Source: an uncultured Halocynthiibacter sp. (GTDB lineage: Bacteria > Pseudomonadota > Alphaproteobacteria > Rhodobacterales > Rhodobacteraceae). From it: 64,000 nucleotides of DNA. Position 1 is the first letter of the stretch; every line of letters starts with the position of its first letter. Made by a program: the position numbers and the translations under genes. Positions 45,265-53,908 of this stretch are shown in pieces. Below the pieces are notes generated by a model that worked only from the letters and a program-made list of their open reading frames with translations, was not told where the DNA came from and did not search any database. The stretch is from assembly GCA_947503035.1 (NCBI GenBank), contig CANNCD010000001.1, forward strand, positions 124,001-188,000, in the 5' to 3' direction.

Positions 45265-46170
45265 ATGCACATCGAATTTCGCCATCTGCGCACGATCAAA
45301 GCCATCCACGACGAAGGTGGTCTTGGCCTTGCGGCGGATGCGTTGAATATCACGCAATCGGCCCTGTCACATCAGATCAAAGGGCTTGAGGATCAGGCCG
45401 GTGTGGAATTGTTTGTGCGCCGATCAAAGCCGCTCAAACTGTCGGCGGCGGGTATGAAATTGCTGCGCCTTGCCGAACAGGTCCTGCCACAAGTCGAACA
45501 GCTTGAGGCGGAGCTGGCCGGTGTGATCGACGGTAGCCAAGGGCGGCTTCATATTGCCATCGAATGTCATGCCTGTTTCGAATGGCTGTTTCCAGTGCTT
45601 GAGGAATTCCGCAAAGCCTGGCCAGATGTCGACGTGGATATCCGCCCCGGTCTGGCCTTTGGGGCGCTGCCTGCCTTGCAAAAGGAAAAGGTCGATCTGG
45701 TGGTGTCATCGGACCCCGAGGACATCGAGGGCGTGAAATTCATTCCGCTGTTTGATTATGAACCGGTGTTTGTCTGTTCGTCGAAAAACCCGCTGGCCGA
45801 GAAGGCATTCGTCGAGGCCGAGGATTTTGCCGATCAAAACCTGATCACTTATCCTGTGGATCACACGAAATTGGACGTGTTCACCGAACTTTTGCATCCT
45901 GCGGGTGTCACACCGAAAACCGTGCGACAGGCGGAATTGACGGCGGTGATCCTGTTGCTGGTGGCATCCAACCGCGGCGTTGCGGTTCTGCCCGATTGGG
46001 TCGTGCGCGAGGTGCGGTATAATTCCGACTATGTCACGCGGCCCCTGACGAAAGAGGGCAAAACCCGCCGCCTCTATGCCGCGATCCGCGCCGAGGACGA
46101 GGACAAACCCTATATGGCGAACCTCACACGGCTTGCCCGTACGGTGCCGTTGAAGTTGCAACGGGGCTAG
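45265..46170 (+). CDS. metR: LysR-family regulator of methionine genes
   Basis: A 301-residue LysR-type regulator. The helix-turn-helix covers about residues 3-60 (HLRTIKAIHDEGGLGLAADA, LNITQSALSHQIKGLE). The effector domain follows, with IAIECHACFEWLFPVLEEF and LVVSSDPEDIEGVKF, close in pattern to E. coli MetR, which responds to homocysteine. It is divergent from metF with a 92-base gap rich in inverted repeats, which supports the name. A small unknown gene follows. Confidence 0.88.
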   Translation: MHIEFRHLRTIKAIHDEGGLGLAADALNITQSALSHQIKGLEDQAGVELFVRRSKPLKLSAAGMKLLRLAEQVLPQVEQLEAELAGVIDGSQGRLHIAIECHACFEWLFPVLEEFRKAWPDVDVDIRPGLAFGALPALQKEKVDLVVSSDPEDIEGVKFIPLFDYEPVFVCSSKNPLAEKAFVEAEDFADQNLITYPVDHTKLDVFTELLHPAGVTPKTVRQAELTAVILLLVASNRGVAVLPDWVVREVRYNSDYVTRPLTKEGKTRRLYAAIRAEDEDKPYMANLTRLARTVPLKLQRG

Positions 46171-46181
46171 GCCAAGCGAAG

Positions 46182-46802
46182 ATGTCGCGAGAAACCCGTC
46201 CTAATCTAATTTTACCGAGTGAGATCACGCATTATTGCGCGACCGAGGACCAACCGTTTCAAAACCTCTGTGACCTGAACGAAGATGATCTGGCGGATGT
46301 CTTGGCCAAACTTAACGCGCGCCGACGAGGTGATGGCGATTTCAAACGTGTGTTCGGGCGGCGGTATATGGAGCTTCGCCGAAGAACCGAAGCCAAACTG
46401 CGGAGTTTGTTCGAGGAAAGGGGAGGGCGGCCCGAGCGACAGTCGCCCCACTATTTTGTGCTGGGTGAATGTGAGTGGTTCGCTGGCCTTTATCCCGATG
46501 CGCGACGCGTCTCGCTGGATTGGCGAGGGCTTTCTCCTGAAATCGCGAGCTTTACCTATCCTGATAGCTTTGTGTCGATGCGGCTTGGCTCAGAATATGG
46601 GTTGCCCGATGATCCACGCGAACCCTATCACGAACGCGTTTTTCTGTTGAATGAGCTGGCGGATGTGGTCTCGGAATTCGGCATCCCAGATGGCGCAAAA
46701 GATGAAACCTATGTGGATTATCAAAACCGCAAGTTCGAAAAGTATATAGAGGTACAGGTCTGGAGCGACGCGCCAATTGCCGAGTTTCTGACCCGCGAAT
46801 AA
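46182..46802 (+). CDS. Hypothetical protein downstream of metR
   Basis: A 206-residue soluble protein. It has no signal peptide or membrane segment. Features include a helical N-terminal part with NEDDLADVLAKLNARRRGDG, then YFVLGECEWFAGLYPDARRV. The C-terminal half has VSMRLGSEYGLPDDPREPYH and ends in an acidic stretch. The start lies 11 bases after the metR stop. I recognise no family and the context gives no role. Confidence 0.6.
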   Translation: MSRETRPNLILPSEITHYCATEDQPFQNLCDLNEDDLADVLAKLNARRRGDGDFKRVFGRRYMELRRRTEAKLRSLFEERGGRPERQSPHYFVLGECEWFAGLYPDARRVSLDWRGLSPEIASFTYPDSFVSMRLGSEYGLPDDPREPYHERVFLLNELADVVSEFGIPDGAKDETYVDYQNRKFEKYIEVQVWSDAPIAEFLTRE

Positions 46803-46930
46803 GGTCGGCGGGGCGGCCAGGTGTCATTCTTCGCGCTTGTCTGTTGAATAATCTATGAACTCTGCCTCGGCCCCCTTGGCAAACGTCAGATTCCCGCGTA
46901 TACGCGCGCACTGTATCAAAGGAGCGTCCC

Positions 46931-47716
46931 ATGATCGGCAGTGCCAATCTTAATATCATGATCAAAGCAGCCCGTAAGGCGGGCCGTAGTCTTGTTAAGG
47001 ACTTTCGCGAGGTGGAAAACCTTCAGGTTTCCATGAAAGGCGCGGGGGACTTTGTGTCCAAGGCCGATATCGCCGCCGAGGCGATCCTTAAAGAAGAATT
47101 GATGGGCGCGCGCCCCACCTATGGCTGGATGGCCGAGGAAAGCCGCGAAGAGCAGGGCCAAGATCCGACACGTCGTTGGATTGTTGATCCGCTTGATGGC
47201 ACCACGAACTTTTTGCACGGTTTGCCACACTGGGCTGTTTCCATTGCGCTCGAGCACAAAGGCGAAATCGTCGCCGGTGTTGTGTTTGACGCCGCCAAGG
47301 ACGAAATGTTCTTTGCCGAAAAGGGCACAGGCGCGTGGCTCAATGAAAGCCGTATCCGTGTATCCGGTCGTCACCGCATGATCGAGAGCATTTTCGCGAC
47401 GGGTCTTCCGTTTGCGGGGCGTGCTGACCTTCCAGAAACGCTCCAAGACTTGGCGCGTTTGTTGCCAGCCACGGCGGGCGTTCGCCGTTGGGGTTCCGCT
47501 GCGCTTGATCTGGCCTATGTGGCCGCGGGTCGTTACGACGGCTACTGGGAACGGTCCTTGAACGCATGGGATATCGCGGCCGGTGTTGTTATCGTGCGCG
47601 AAGCGGGTGGTTTGATCGAACCGCTGAACCCGACGGGCAATATCATCGAAGACGGCGAAGTGATCTGTGCCAACGAGGCGATCTATGAAACCTTTGCCAA
47701 AGTGATCCGCGACTAG
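46931..47716 (+). CDS. suhB: Inositol-1-monophosphatase family protein
   Basis: A 261-residue metal-dependent phosphatase. The active-site motif WIVDPLDGTTNFLHGLPHWA near residue 85 and the second metal site WDIAAGVVIVREAGG near 215 are intact, and FVSKADIAAEAIL supplies the first. SuhB-type enzymes dephosphorylate myo-inositol phosphate and in E. coli also take part in rRNA antitermination. It is a single gene followed by a terminator. Confidence 0.92.
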   Translation: MIGSANLNIMIKAARKAGRSLVKDFREVENLQVSMKGAGDFVSKADIAAEAILKEELMGARPTYGWMAEESREEQGQDPTRRWIVDPLDGTTNFLHGLPHWAVSIALEHKGEIVAGVVFDAAKDEMFFAEKGTGAWLNESRIRVSGRHRMIESIFATGLPFAGRADLPETLQDLARLLPATAGVRRWGSAALDLAYVAAGRYDGYWERSLNAWDIAAGVVIVREAGGLIEPLNPTGNIIEDGEVICANEAIYETFAKVIRD

Positions 47717-47739
47717 GATTGCATTATATAGTATACAAG

Positions 47740-47764
47740 CGCCGTCCCATTGGGGCGGCGTTTT
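47740..47764 (+). terminator. Rho-independent terminator after suhB
   Basis: CGCCGTCCC pairs with GGGGCGGCG around a 3-nt loop, then TTTT. It lies between suhB and the convergent GFA-family gene. Confidence 0.85.
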
Positions 47765-47767
47765 GCG

Positions 47768-48133
47768 TTAGGGGGCGTCGGCAGGGTGGTTCACGCCATC
47801 GTTCCACGGGATATCCCCCAGATCGCGCGGGTTGATCCCGTTGATCGCGGCGGCATTCACACCATATTGGTTCGGGTTTGAGCGCCGTTGATGGTGGGTA
47901 TAGATGCCGCATGTCTTACAAAAGTAATGTTTCGCCGTGTGAGTGCCCCACGTATAAAGCGTCAGATTATCGGCGCCCTTGGTGATTGTGATCCCATCTA
48001 GCGGTGCCGAGACGGCAATCGCACCGCGTCGCCGACAGAACGAACAATCACAGCGCCGCACGGTGTTGAATTCATCCGAGAGCTCCACAGTCATCTCAAC
48101 CGCGCCACAGTGACAGGTCAGGCTATGGGTCAT
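47768..48133 (-). CDS. GFA-family zinc protein
   Basis: A 121-residue protein of the glutathione-dependent formaldehyde-activating (CENP-V/GFA) family. Zinc ligands are clear: LTCHCGAVEM at the N-terminus, CDCSFCRRRGA near 28, and YFCKTCGIYTHH near 70. Proteins of this fold are diverse and few are proven to act on formaldehyde. It overlaps the upstream rhomboid gene by 4 bases, so the two are coupled. Confidence 0.88.
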   Translation of the reverse strand: MTHSLTCHCGAVEMTVELSDEFNTVRRCDCSFCRRRGAIAVSAPLDGITITKGADNLTLYTWGTHTAKHYFCKTCGIYTHHQRRSNPNQYGVNAAAINGINPRDLGDIPWNDGVNHPADAP

Positions 48134-48876
48134 TTGCGTCTCCTTACGGTGGGGATTCCGGACTTGGTCAGGGTATAGGTTGCCTCGGGATTTTGGGCGT
48201 GACCGTTGGTTTTACGCCAGAACGACACGCCGCCACGACGCAGGAATGCGGGGAAAAGGACCACCAGACCGGCGACGAATCCCCCTGCATGTGCCCAATA
48301 GGCGGTACCACCACCAGTCGAATCAGTACCGAATCCCCCCCAGATTTGCAGCGCAAACCACATTGTTAGCGCTATCCACGCCGGAATCGGGAAGATTTTG
48401 AAGAATATGACAAAGATGAAAAGCACGTCGATCCGCGCTTTGGGGTATAATAGTAGGTACCCACCCATCACCCCCGCGATCGCGCCAGATGCGCCAACCA
48501 TCGGAATAGGAGAGGTGGGATCAGACAAAAGCTGGGCGATGGCCGCCACGAGTCCCGCGCTTATATAAAAGATCGTAAATCCGGTATGTCCGAGCTCATC
48601 CTCGAGGTTGTCGCCAAAGATCCAGAGGAACAACATGTTCCCCGCCAGATGCATAAAGCCCCCATGCAGGAACATATGCGTAAACAGCGTATGTGTCTGT
48701 TCCCCATGGATAATAAGGTCGGGGATCATCGCCCAATTCAGATAGAACTGCCCAATCGCGGGCCCGTCATTCAAGATGGGCCAATACAGCAGGAACACCA
48801 CAATATTGATCGCCATAATAGTATAGGTGACATAGGGCGTACGGGTCGACGGGTTGTGATCACGTATAGGAAACAT
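48130..48876 (-). CDS. Rhomboid-family intramembrane serine protease
   Basis: A 248-residue membrane protein with about six helices. The catalytic serine is in VGASGAIAGVMGG near residue 125 and the histidine in YWAHAGGFVAGLVV near 205. HMFLHGGFMHLAGNMLFLWI near 75 is the conserved loop region. It would cleave membrane proteins within the bilayer. ATG 48876 is chosen because it begins the conserved cytoplasmic N-terminus; the frame continues to a TTG at 48903. It is coupled to the GFA-family gene. Confidence 0.9.
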   Translation of the reverse strand: MFPIRDHNPSTRTPYVTYTIMAINIVVFLLYWPILNDGPAIGQFYLNWAMIPDLIIHGEQTHTLFTHMFLHGGFMHLAGNMLFLWIFGDNLEDELGHTGFTIFYISAGLVAAIAQLLSDPTSPIPMVGASGAIAGVMGGYLLLYPKARIDVLFIFVIFFKIFPIPAWIALTMWFALQIWGGFGTDSTGGGTAYWAHAGGFVAGLVVLFPAFLRRGGVSFWRKTNGHAQNPEATYTLTKSGIPTVRRRK

Positions 48877-48934
48877 GGACCAAGAATCGTCCAAATATCC
48901 CAATAGGTCAAGGGAATTGCCCTACCGCTGCATT

Positions 48935-49068
48935 TGTCAAAATTGGTCAAAAAATAACCAGTTTACGAACGAGGGGATGGACATACGTATACTTTTCCGA
49001 CGAATATTTCTGTGTAGCGACGAGTTTTTGTCGAAAAAGTATAGCCAGTTGCGCAAAAAATATTGGCT
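48935..49068. promoter_or_regulatory. Candidate control region of the polyol operon
   Basis: GTCAAAA repeats at 48936 and 48946. An imperfect inverted repeat pairs 48987-49004 with 49027-49044 (15 of 18), and AGCCA at 49043 is mirrored by TGGCT near 49064. The region is A+T-rich and lies directly upstream of the binding-protein gene. It probably holds the promoter and the AraC-type operator; exact sites are not resolved. Confidence 0.45.
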
Positions 49069-49136
49069 GACACGGCAAGATAAACGCAACGTTAAGACAC
49101 GGGATAAAAATATTTCATAATTCTGGGAGGAAAAAA

Positions 49137-50444
49137 ATGAAAGCAATCCGTAATACCGCTCTATGCCTGACTCTAGGTGCACTGTCTGCGACAGCTGCAA
49201 CTGCAGGCGAGTTGACAATCGCGACTGTGAACAACGGTCACATGGTTGAAATGCAAAAGTTCACCCCACACTTCGAAGAAGCCAACCCTGGCATCACCGT
49301 AAACTGGGTAACTCTTGACGAAGGTACACTACGTAGCCGCGTTACCACAGACATCACCACCAAAGGTGGCCAGTTCGACGTGATGACAATCGGCATGTAC
49401 GAAGCTCCAATCTGGGGTGAACGTGGTTGGCTAGAAGCACTAGAATTCTCTGACGCATACGATGTTGACGATATTCTACCTGCGATGCGTGGCGGTCTGT
49501 CTCACGACGGTAACCTATACGCTGCACCATTCTATGGTGAGTCTTCTATGATCATGTATCGTAAAGACCTTCTGGATGCTGCTGGCATGACAATGCCTGA
49601 CAATCCTTCTTGGGGTCACGTCCAAGACGCAGCAGCGGCTATGACTGACAAAGACAATGGCGTTTACGGCATCTGTCTTCGCGGTAAGCCAGGCTGGGGC
49701 GACAACATGGCGTTCTTGTCCACAATGGCAAACTCCTTTGGCGCTCAGTGGTTTAACGAAGACTGGACACCAGCATTGGATAGCCCAGCATGGAACCACG
49801 CTGTAAACTTCTACGTTGATCTTCTTACCAACTACGGCCCTCCCGGCTCTGCTGGTAACTCCTTCAACGAAATCCTTGCCCTTATCAACGAAGGCAAGTG
49901 TGGCATGTGGATCGATGCGACTATTGCTGCATCTTTCGTATCTGACCCAGGTCAGTCCAAAGTTGCAGACGTAATTGCGTTCGCACAGGCACCACAAGCT
50001 GTCACAACACGTGGCGCGAACTGGCTATGGGCTTGGTCACTTGCTATCCCAGCAGGTACAAAGCAAGCTGACGACGCGAAAACATTCATCGAATGGGCTA
50101 CTTCTAAAGAGTACATCGAGCTTGTAGCGTCTGAAAACGGTTGGGGCTCTGTTCCAACAGGTACACGTCAGTCCACATACGACAACCCGAACTTCCAAGA
50201 AGCTGCTGTATTCGCAGAAGCTGAATTGAAAGCGATCTTGTCCGCTGAGCCTGCTAACTCTACTCAGAACCCATCCCCATATGTTGGTGTTCAGTTCGCT
50301 GCGATCCCTGAGTTCCAAGCAATTGGTACTGCTGTAGGTCAACAGATGACTGCCGCACTTGCTGGTGAAATCTCTGTAGAAGAAGCACTCGAAGCAGCTC
50401 AAACTGCTGCTGACCGCGAAATGTCAAAGGCTGGCTACTACTAG
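49137..50444 (+). CDS. smoE: Polyol (sorbitol/mannitol) ABC transporter binding protein
   Basis: A 435-residue family 1 solute-binding protein. The signal peptide covers about 1-23 (SATAATAGE at its end), followed by LTIATVNNGHMVEMQKF. GQFDVMTIGMYEAPIWG, YAAPFYGESSMIMYRKDL and GANWLWAWSLAIPAGTK match polyol binders of the Rhodobacter SmoE type. GGGAGG precedes the start. Codon choice differs from the neighbours, with many CTA, TCT and GCT codons, which suggests very high expression. It leads the operon, and a strong stem-loop separates it from the permeases. Confidence 0.9.
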   Translation: MKAIRNTALCLTLGALSATAATAGELTIATVNNGHMVEMQKFTPHFEEANPGITVNWVTLDEGTLRSRVTTDITTKGGQFDVMTIGMYEAPIWGERGWLEALEFSDAYDVDDILPAMRGGLSHDGNLYAAPFYGESSMIMYRKDLLDAAGMTMPDNPSWGHVQDAAAAMTDKDNGVYGICLRGKPGWGDNMAFLSTMANSFGAQWFNEDWTPALDSPAWNHAVNFYVDLLTNYGPPGSAGNSFNEILALINEGKCGMWIDATIAASFVSDPGQSKVADVIAFAQAPQAVTTRGANWLWAWSLAIPAGTKQADDAKTFIEWATSKEYIELVASENGWGSVPTGTRQSTYDNPNFQEAAVFAEAELKAILSAEPANSTQNPSPYVGVQFAAIPEFQAIGTAVGQQMTAALAGEISVEEALEAAQTAADREMSKAGYY

Positions 50445-50464
50445 GCCCTGTACTTTGAAATAAG

Positions 50465-50494
50465 GAGACGCCCACCCACGTGAGTGGGCGTCTC
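50465..50494 (+). promoter_or_regulatory. Stem-loop after the polyol binding-protein gene
   Basis: GAGACGCCCAC at 50465-50475 pairs perfectly with GTGGGCGTCTC at 50484-50494 (11 bp, 8-nt loop). No T-run follows, and transcription must continue into the permease genes. It probably protects the binding-protein mRNA or terminates partly, giving more binding protein than permease. Confidence 0.65.
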
Positions 50495-50552
50495 ACCCTC
50501 GGCCTCTTATTCAAGAGCCCCCCCATTCTGACCCGAAAAAGTGGAACCCGCT

Positions 50553-51413
50553 ATGAACCCGACATTGGTCCGGTGGCTTCAGGCCCCTAGTATCATCCTA
50601 TTGCTGATCTGGATGATTGTCCCTCTCGCAATGACGCTCTATTTCTCGACACAACGATTTAACCTTCTCTACCCAGAGCGCACCGGTTTCATTGGTCTGT
50701 CTAACTATAAATTCTTCTGGACTGATCCGTCCTTTATGCCGGCGCTTTTGAACACGCTTGTTCTTGTTGGCTCTGTTCTTACGATTACTGTGGTTCTCGG
50801 CCTTGCGGTTTCCCTATTGATTGACCGTGAATTCAAAGGTCGCGGCATCGCCCGTGTTATGTTGATCTCGCCGTTCTTTATCATGCCAACCGTTTCCGCG
50901 CTGGTTTGGAAGAACATGCTTATGGATCCAAACAACGGTCTTTTCGCGGCTTTCTCTAACGCGCTTGGCTTTACGCCGGTGCAATGGCTCCAAGATATGC
51001 CGCTTTTCTCGATCATCGTGATGATCAGCTGGCAGTGGACACCGTTCGCGATCCTCATTTTCATGACATCGCTTCAGTCCCAAGACCAAGAGCAAATGGA
51101 AGCGGCTGAACTTGATGGCGCAAGCTTCTTCTCTAAGTTCTACAACCTCACCATTCCGCACCTTGCGCGTCCGATCTCTATCGTGATCTTGATCCAAATG
51201 ATTTTCCACCTTGCGACCTTCGCGGAAATCTTTGTGACCACATCCGGTGGCCCAGGTGTTCAATCGACCAACCTTACATACCTCATCTATATTCAGTCCC
51301 AACAAGCGTTCGACGTTGGTGTTGCCTCTGCTGGTGGTGTGTTTGCAATTATCCTCGCTAACATCGTTGCGATCTTCTTGATCCGCGCCGTTGGCAAAAC
51401 TCTGACGGTGTAA
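50553..51413 (+). CDS. smoF: Polyol ABC transporter permease (first)
   Basis: A 286-residue inner-membrane permease of the MalF/UgpA class with six hydrophobic segments. The coupling motif EAAELDGASFFSKFYNLTIP near 185 contacts the ATPase. TSGGPGVQSTNLTYLIY near 230 is also typical. ATG 50553 is preferred over the GTG at 50541, giving the usual short N-terminus. The second permease begins 2 bases after its stop, and the two should form the membrane channel. Confidence 0.92.
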   Translation: MNPTLVRWLQAPSIILLLIWMIVPLAMTLYFSTQRFNLLYPERTGFIGLSNYKFFWTDPSFMPALLNTLVLVGSVLTITVVLGLAVSLLIDREFKGRGIARVMLISPFFIMPTVSALVWKNMLMDPNNGLFAAFSNALGFTPVQWLQDMPLFSIIVMISWQWTPFAILIFMTSLQSQDQEQMEAAELDGASFFSKFYNLTIPHLARPISIVILIQMIFHLATFAEIFVTTSGGPGVQSTNLTYLIYIQSQQAFDVGVASAGGVFAIILANIVAIFLIRAVGKTLTV

Positions 51414-51415
51414 TC

Positions 51416-52246
51416 ATGACAGATAAACAACGCATAATTCTGAAAAACCGCATTGCTGTCACCTTTGCATGGATCGCAGCAATCCTCTTCTTCTTCCCGA
51501 TCTTTTGGATGGTTCTGACATCATTCAAAACCGAGGGGCAGGCGATTGCGGTACCTCCACAGTTGTTCTTTGAACCAACGCTCGAAAACTATCTCGAGAT
51601 CCAAGAACGCACGAACTACACGAAGTTCGCGATCAACTCGCTTATCACTTCGTTTGGCGGCACCCTCTTGGCGCTGATGATCGCGATCCCATCCGCCTAT
51701 GCGATGGCGTTCAACACCGGCAAATGGACCAAAGACATTCTGATGTGGATGCTTTCCACCAAGATGTTGCCTGCTGTGGGTGTGTTGATGCCGATCTACT
51801 TCTTGGCTCAGAAATTCAACATCTATGACACCAAGTTCCTGTTGATCGTAATCTACGCGATGATGAACCTTCCGATTGTTATGTTGATCCTTTTCAACTA
51901 CTTCCGCGAAATTCCTAAGGAGATCCTTGAGGCGTCTCGCATGGATGGCACATCAACATTCAACGAAATCCGCGAAGTTGTGATGCCACTTGCATGGGGC
52001 GGGATCGCGTCAACGGCTCTGCTTTCTGTGATCCTTTGCTGGAACGAAGCCTTCTGGTCCATCGTTCTGACAACAACAGACGCAAGCACATTGACCGCAT
52101 TCGTTGCATCCTTCCAAGCACCCGAGGGTCTGTTCTGGGCCAAGGTGTCCGCGGTATCCACGCTGGCTTGTGCACCGATCGTTGTCTTTGGTTGGCTCGC
52201 TCAGAAGCAGCTTGTCCAAGGTCTTACCTTCGGCGCGGTTAAGTAA
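51416..52246 (+). CDS. smoG: Polyol ABC transporter permease (second)
   Basis: A 276-residue inner-membrane permease of the MalG class. Six hydrophobic segments are visible, and the coupling loop EILEASRMDGTSTFNEIREV near 170 is intact. It ends QKQLVQGLTFGAVK, a very typical C-terminus of polyol and sugar permeases. It sits between the first permease and the sorbitol dehydrogenase, whose start follows its stop directly. Confidence 0.93.
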   Translation: MTDKQRIILKNRIAVTFAWIAAILFFFPIFWMVLTSFKTEGQAIAVPPQLFFEPTLENYLEIQERTNYTKFAINSLITSFGGTLLALMIAIPSAYAMAFNTGKWTKDILMWMLSTKMLPAVGVLMPIYFLAQKFNIYDTKFLLIVIYAMMNLPIVMLILFNYFREIPKEILEASRMDGTSTFNEIREVVMPLAWGGIASTALLSVILCWNEAFWSIVLTTTDASTLTAFVASFQAPEGLFWAKVSAVSTLACAPIVVFGWLAQKQLVQGLTFGAVK

Positions 52247-53017
52247 ATGCTTAACGCTGCACCGACCGATCTTACGGGTCAAACCTGCCTTGTCACCGGC
52301 GCAAACGGTGGCATCGGACAGGCGGCGGTGCAGCACTTCTTGGCCCTTGGGGCCAAGGTATATGCCACTGATATCGGCGAAGAATTCGCCGGTGTTGATC
52401 ATAGCGAACTGTCCTATCAGGCGTTCGATTTGTTGGATGACAATGGATTGCACGCCTGTCTGGATTGGGTCACCGAGGCCCAGCCGACAGTTCTTTTTAA
52501 CAACGCAGCCGTGTTCGACATGGGCAACATTTTGGAGGCAGACATGACACAATACGACCGTCTCTTCGGCCTCAATGTGCGCTCGTTCTATGCGGTTATG
52601 CAGGCCGCTGCGAAATCCATGGTCGCCCAAAACGCCAAGGGTTCGATCATCAATTTGGCCTCGCAGGCCGGTCATCGCGGCGAGGCGCTTGTGGCACATT
52701 ACTGTGCAACCAAGGCCGCCGTCATCAGTTACACGCAATCCGCCGCACTGGCGCTTGCCCCGCATTCCATCCGCGTGAACGCAATTTCCCCCGGTGTGAT
52801 CGACACGCCAATGTGGGGTCATGTGGACGCGCTTTTTGCCAAATTCGAAGGCAAAGCCATCGGTCAAAAGAAACGCGAAGTCGGCGAAGCCGTGCCCCTT
52901 GGGTACATGGGCGCGCCTGCTGATGTGGCCCGCGCTGCCGTTTTTCTTGCCTCAGAACAGTCGTCCTATATGACGGCGCAAACCATCGGTGTTGATGGTG
53001 GAAATGTGTTGAGGTAG
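52247..53017 (+). CDS. smoS: Sorbitol dehydrogenase, short-chain type
   Basis: A 256-residue short-chain dehydrogenase. The NAD-binding motif TGANGGIG is near residue 18, FNNAAVF follows, and the catalytic residues are in LASQAGHRG (serine) and YCATKAA (tyrosine and lysine). It probably oxidises sorbitol to fructose, as in Rhodobacter SmoS. It starts immediately after the permease stop, so transport and first oxidation are produced together. Related L-iditol or galactitol substrates are possible. Confidence 0.88.
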   Translation: MLNAAPTDLTGQTCLVTGANGGIGQAAVQHFLALGAKVYATDIGEEFAGVDHSELSYQAFDLLDDNGLHACLDWVTEAQPTVLFNNAAVFDMGNILEADMTQYDRLFGLNVRSFYAVMQAAAKSMVAQNAKGSIINLASQAGHRGEALVAHYCATKAAVISYTQSAALALAPHSIRVNAISPGVIDTPMWGHVDALFAKFEGKAIGQKKREVGEAVPLGYMGAPADVARAAVFLASEQSSYMTAQTIGVDGGNVLR

Positions 53018-53020
53018 CCC

Positions 53021-53908
53021 ATGTCAATTATTCTTCCAGAGCTCGAAATCGTTGATCGCAATACGCATTCTGTGCGGTATCTCGAACATGGTTGGCCGAC
53101 GAAACTGTGCCGTTGGCACAGCCACAAAGAATACGAATTGCATCTCGTGACCCAGTCGCGTGGCAAGGCGTTCATCGGCGACTATATCGGCGAATTCACC
53201 CCTGGGACGCTCTATCTGACGGGGCCGAACCTGCCGCATAACTGGATCACGGATGATGTGGATACGCCTATCGAAGTGCGTGACATGTTGGTGCAATTCG
53301 GCGCGCAGGCGATTGATCGTCTGGCCCTTGCGTTCCCCGAGTTCGGCGACTTCCGACCTATGTTGCAGATGGCCCAATCCGGCATCGAATTCGTCGGCTT
53401 CAATCCACGTTTCGCCCAAGGTCACCTTGAAGCAATCCGCGATTCCCATGGCCCTGAACGCATCGTCGCGTTTTTGCGGTTCATGACGCGGATCAACGAA
53501 CACGCCGAGAAAAAGGTCCTGTCGGTGATGCAAATCACCCAGCCCGAAGGCAACAGCAAACATGCCCGCATCGGTGAGGTCATCGACTTTATCGTTAAGA
53601 ATTTCGCCGAGGAAATCTCGGTTGATAGTGCCGCCAAAATGGCCGGCATGAGCCCGACCACGTTCTCGCGCAGTTTCCAGACGGTGACCGGACATCGGTT
53701 CATCGAATTCGTCACGCAGGTGCGGATCGGTCAGGCCTGTAGCATGCTTTACTCAACCGACGAACAGGTTTCGTCGATCTGTTTTGGTGTGGGTTTTCAA
53801 AACCTTGCCAACTTTAACCGTCACTTTTTGAAGATGAAAAATATGACCCCTTCTGAATATCGCGATATCGCGCGCAACGAATTGGCCCGCTCCGGCGGGA
53901 TGGTGTGA
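53021..53908 (+). CDS. AraC-family regulator of the polyol operon
   Basis: A 295-residue regulator. An N-terminal cupin-like sensing part covers about 20-130 (HGWPTKLCRWHSHKEYELHL, YLTGPNLPHNWI). The C-terminal double helix-turn-helix covers about 185-290 (VDSAAKMAGMSPTTFSRSFQ, QVSSICFGVGFQNLANFNRH, FLKMKNMTPSEYR). It lies inside the operon it probably controls, between the two dehydrogenase genes, and overlaps the mannitol dehydrogenase start by one base. A polyol is the likely inducer. Confidence 0.88.
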   Translation: MSIILPELEIVDRNTHSVRYLEHGWPTKLCRWHSHKEYELHLVTQSRGKAFIGDYIGEFTPGTLYLTGPNLPHNWITDDVDTPIEVRDMLVQFGAQAIDRLALAFPEFGDFRPMLQMAQSGIEFVGFNPRFAQGHLEAIRDSHGPERIVAFLRFMTRINEHAEKKVLSVMQITQPEGNSKHARIGEVIDFIVKNFAEEISVDSAAKMAGMSPTTFSRSFQTVTGHRFIEFVTQVRIGQACSMLYSTDEQVSSICFGVGFQNLANFNRHFLKMKNMTPSEYRDIARNELARSGGMV

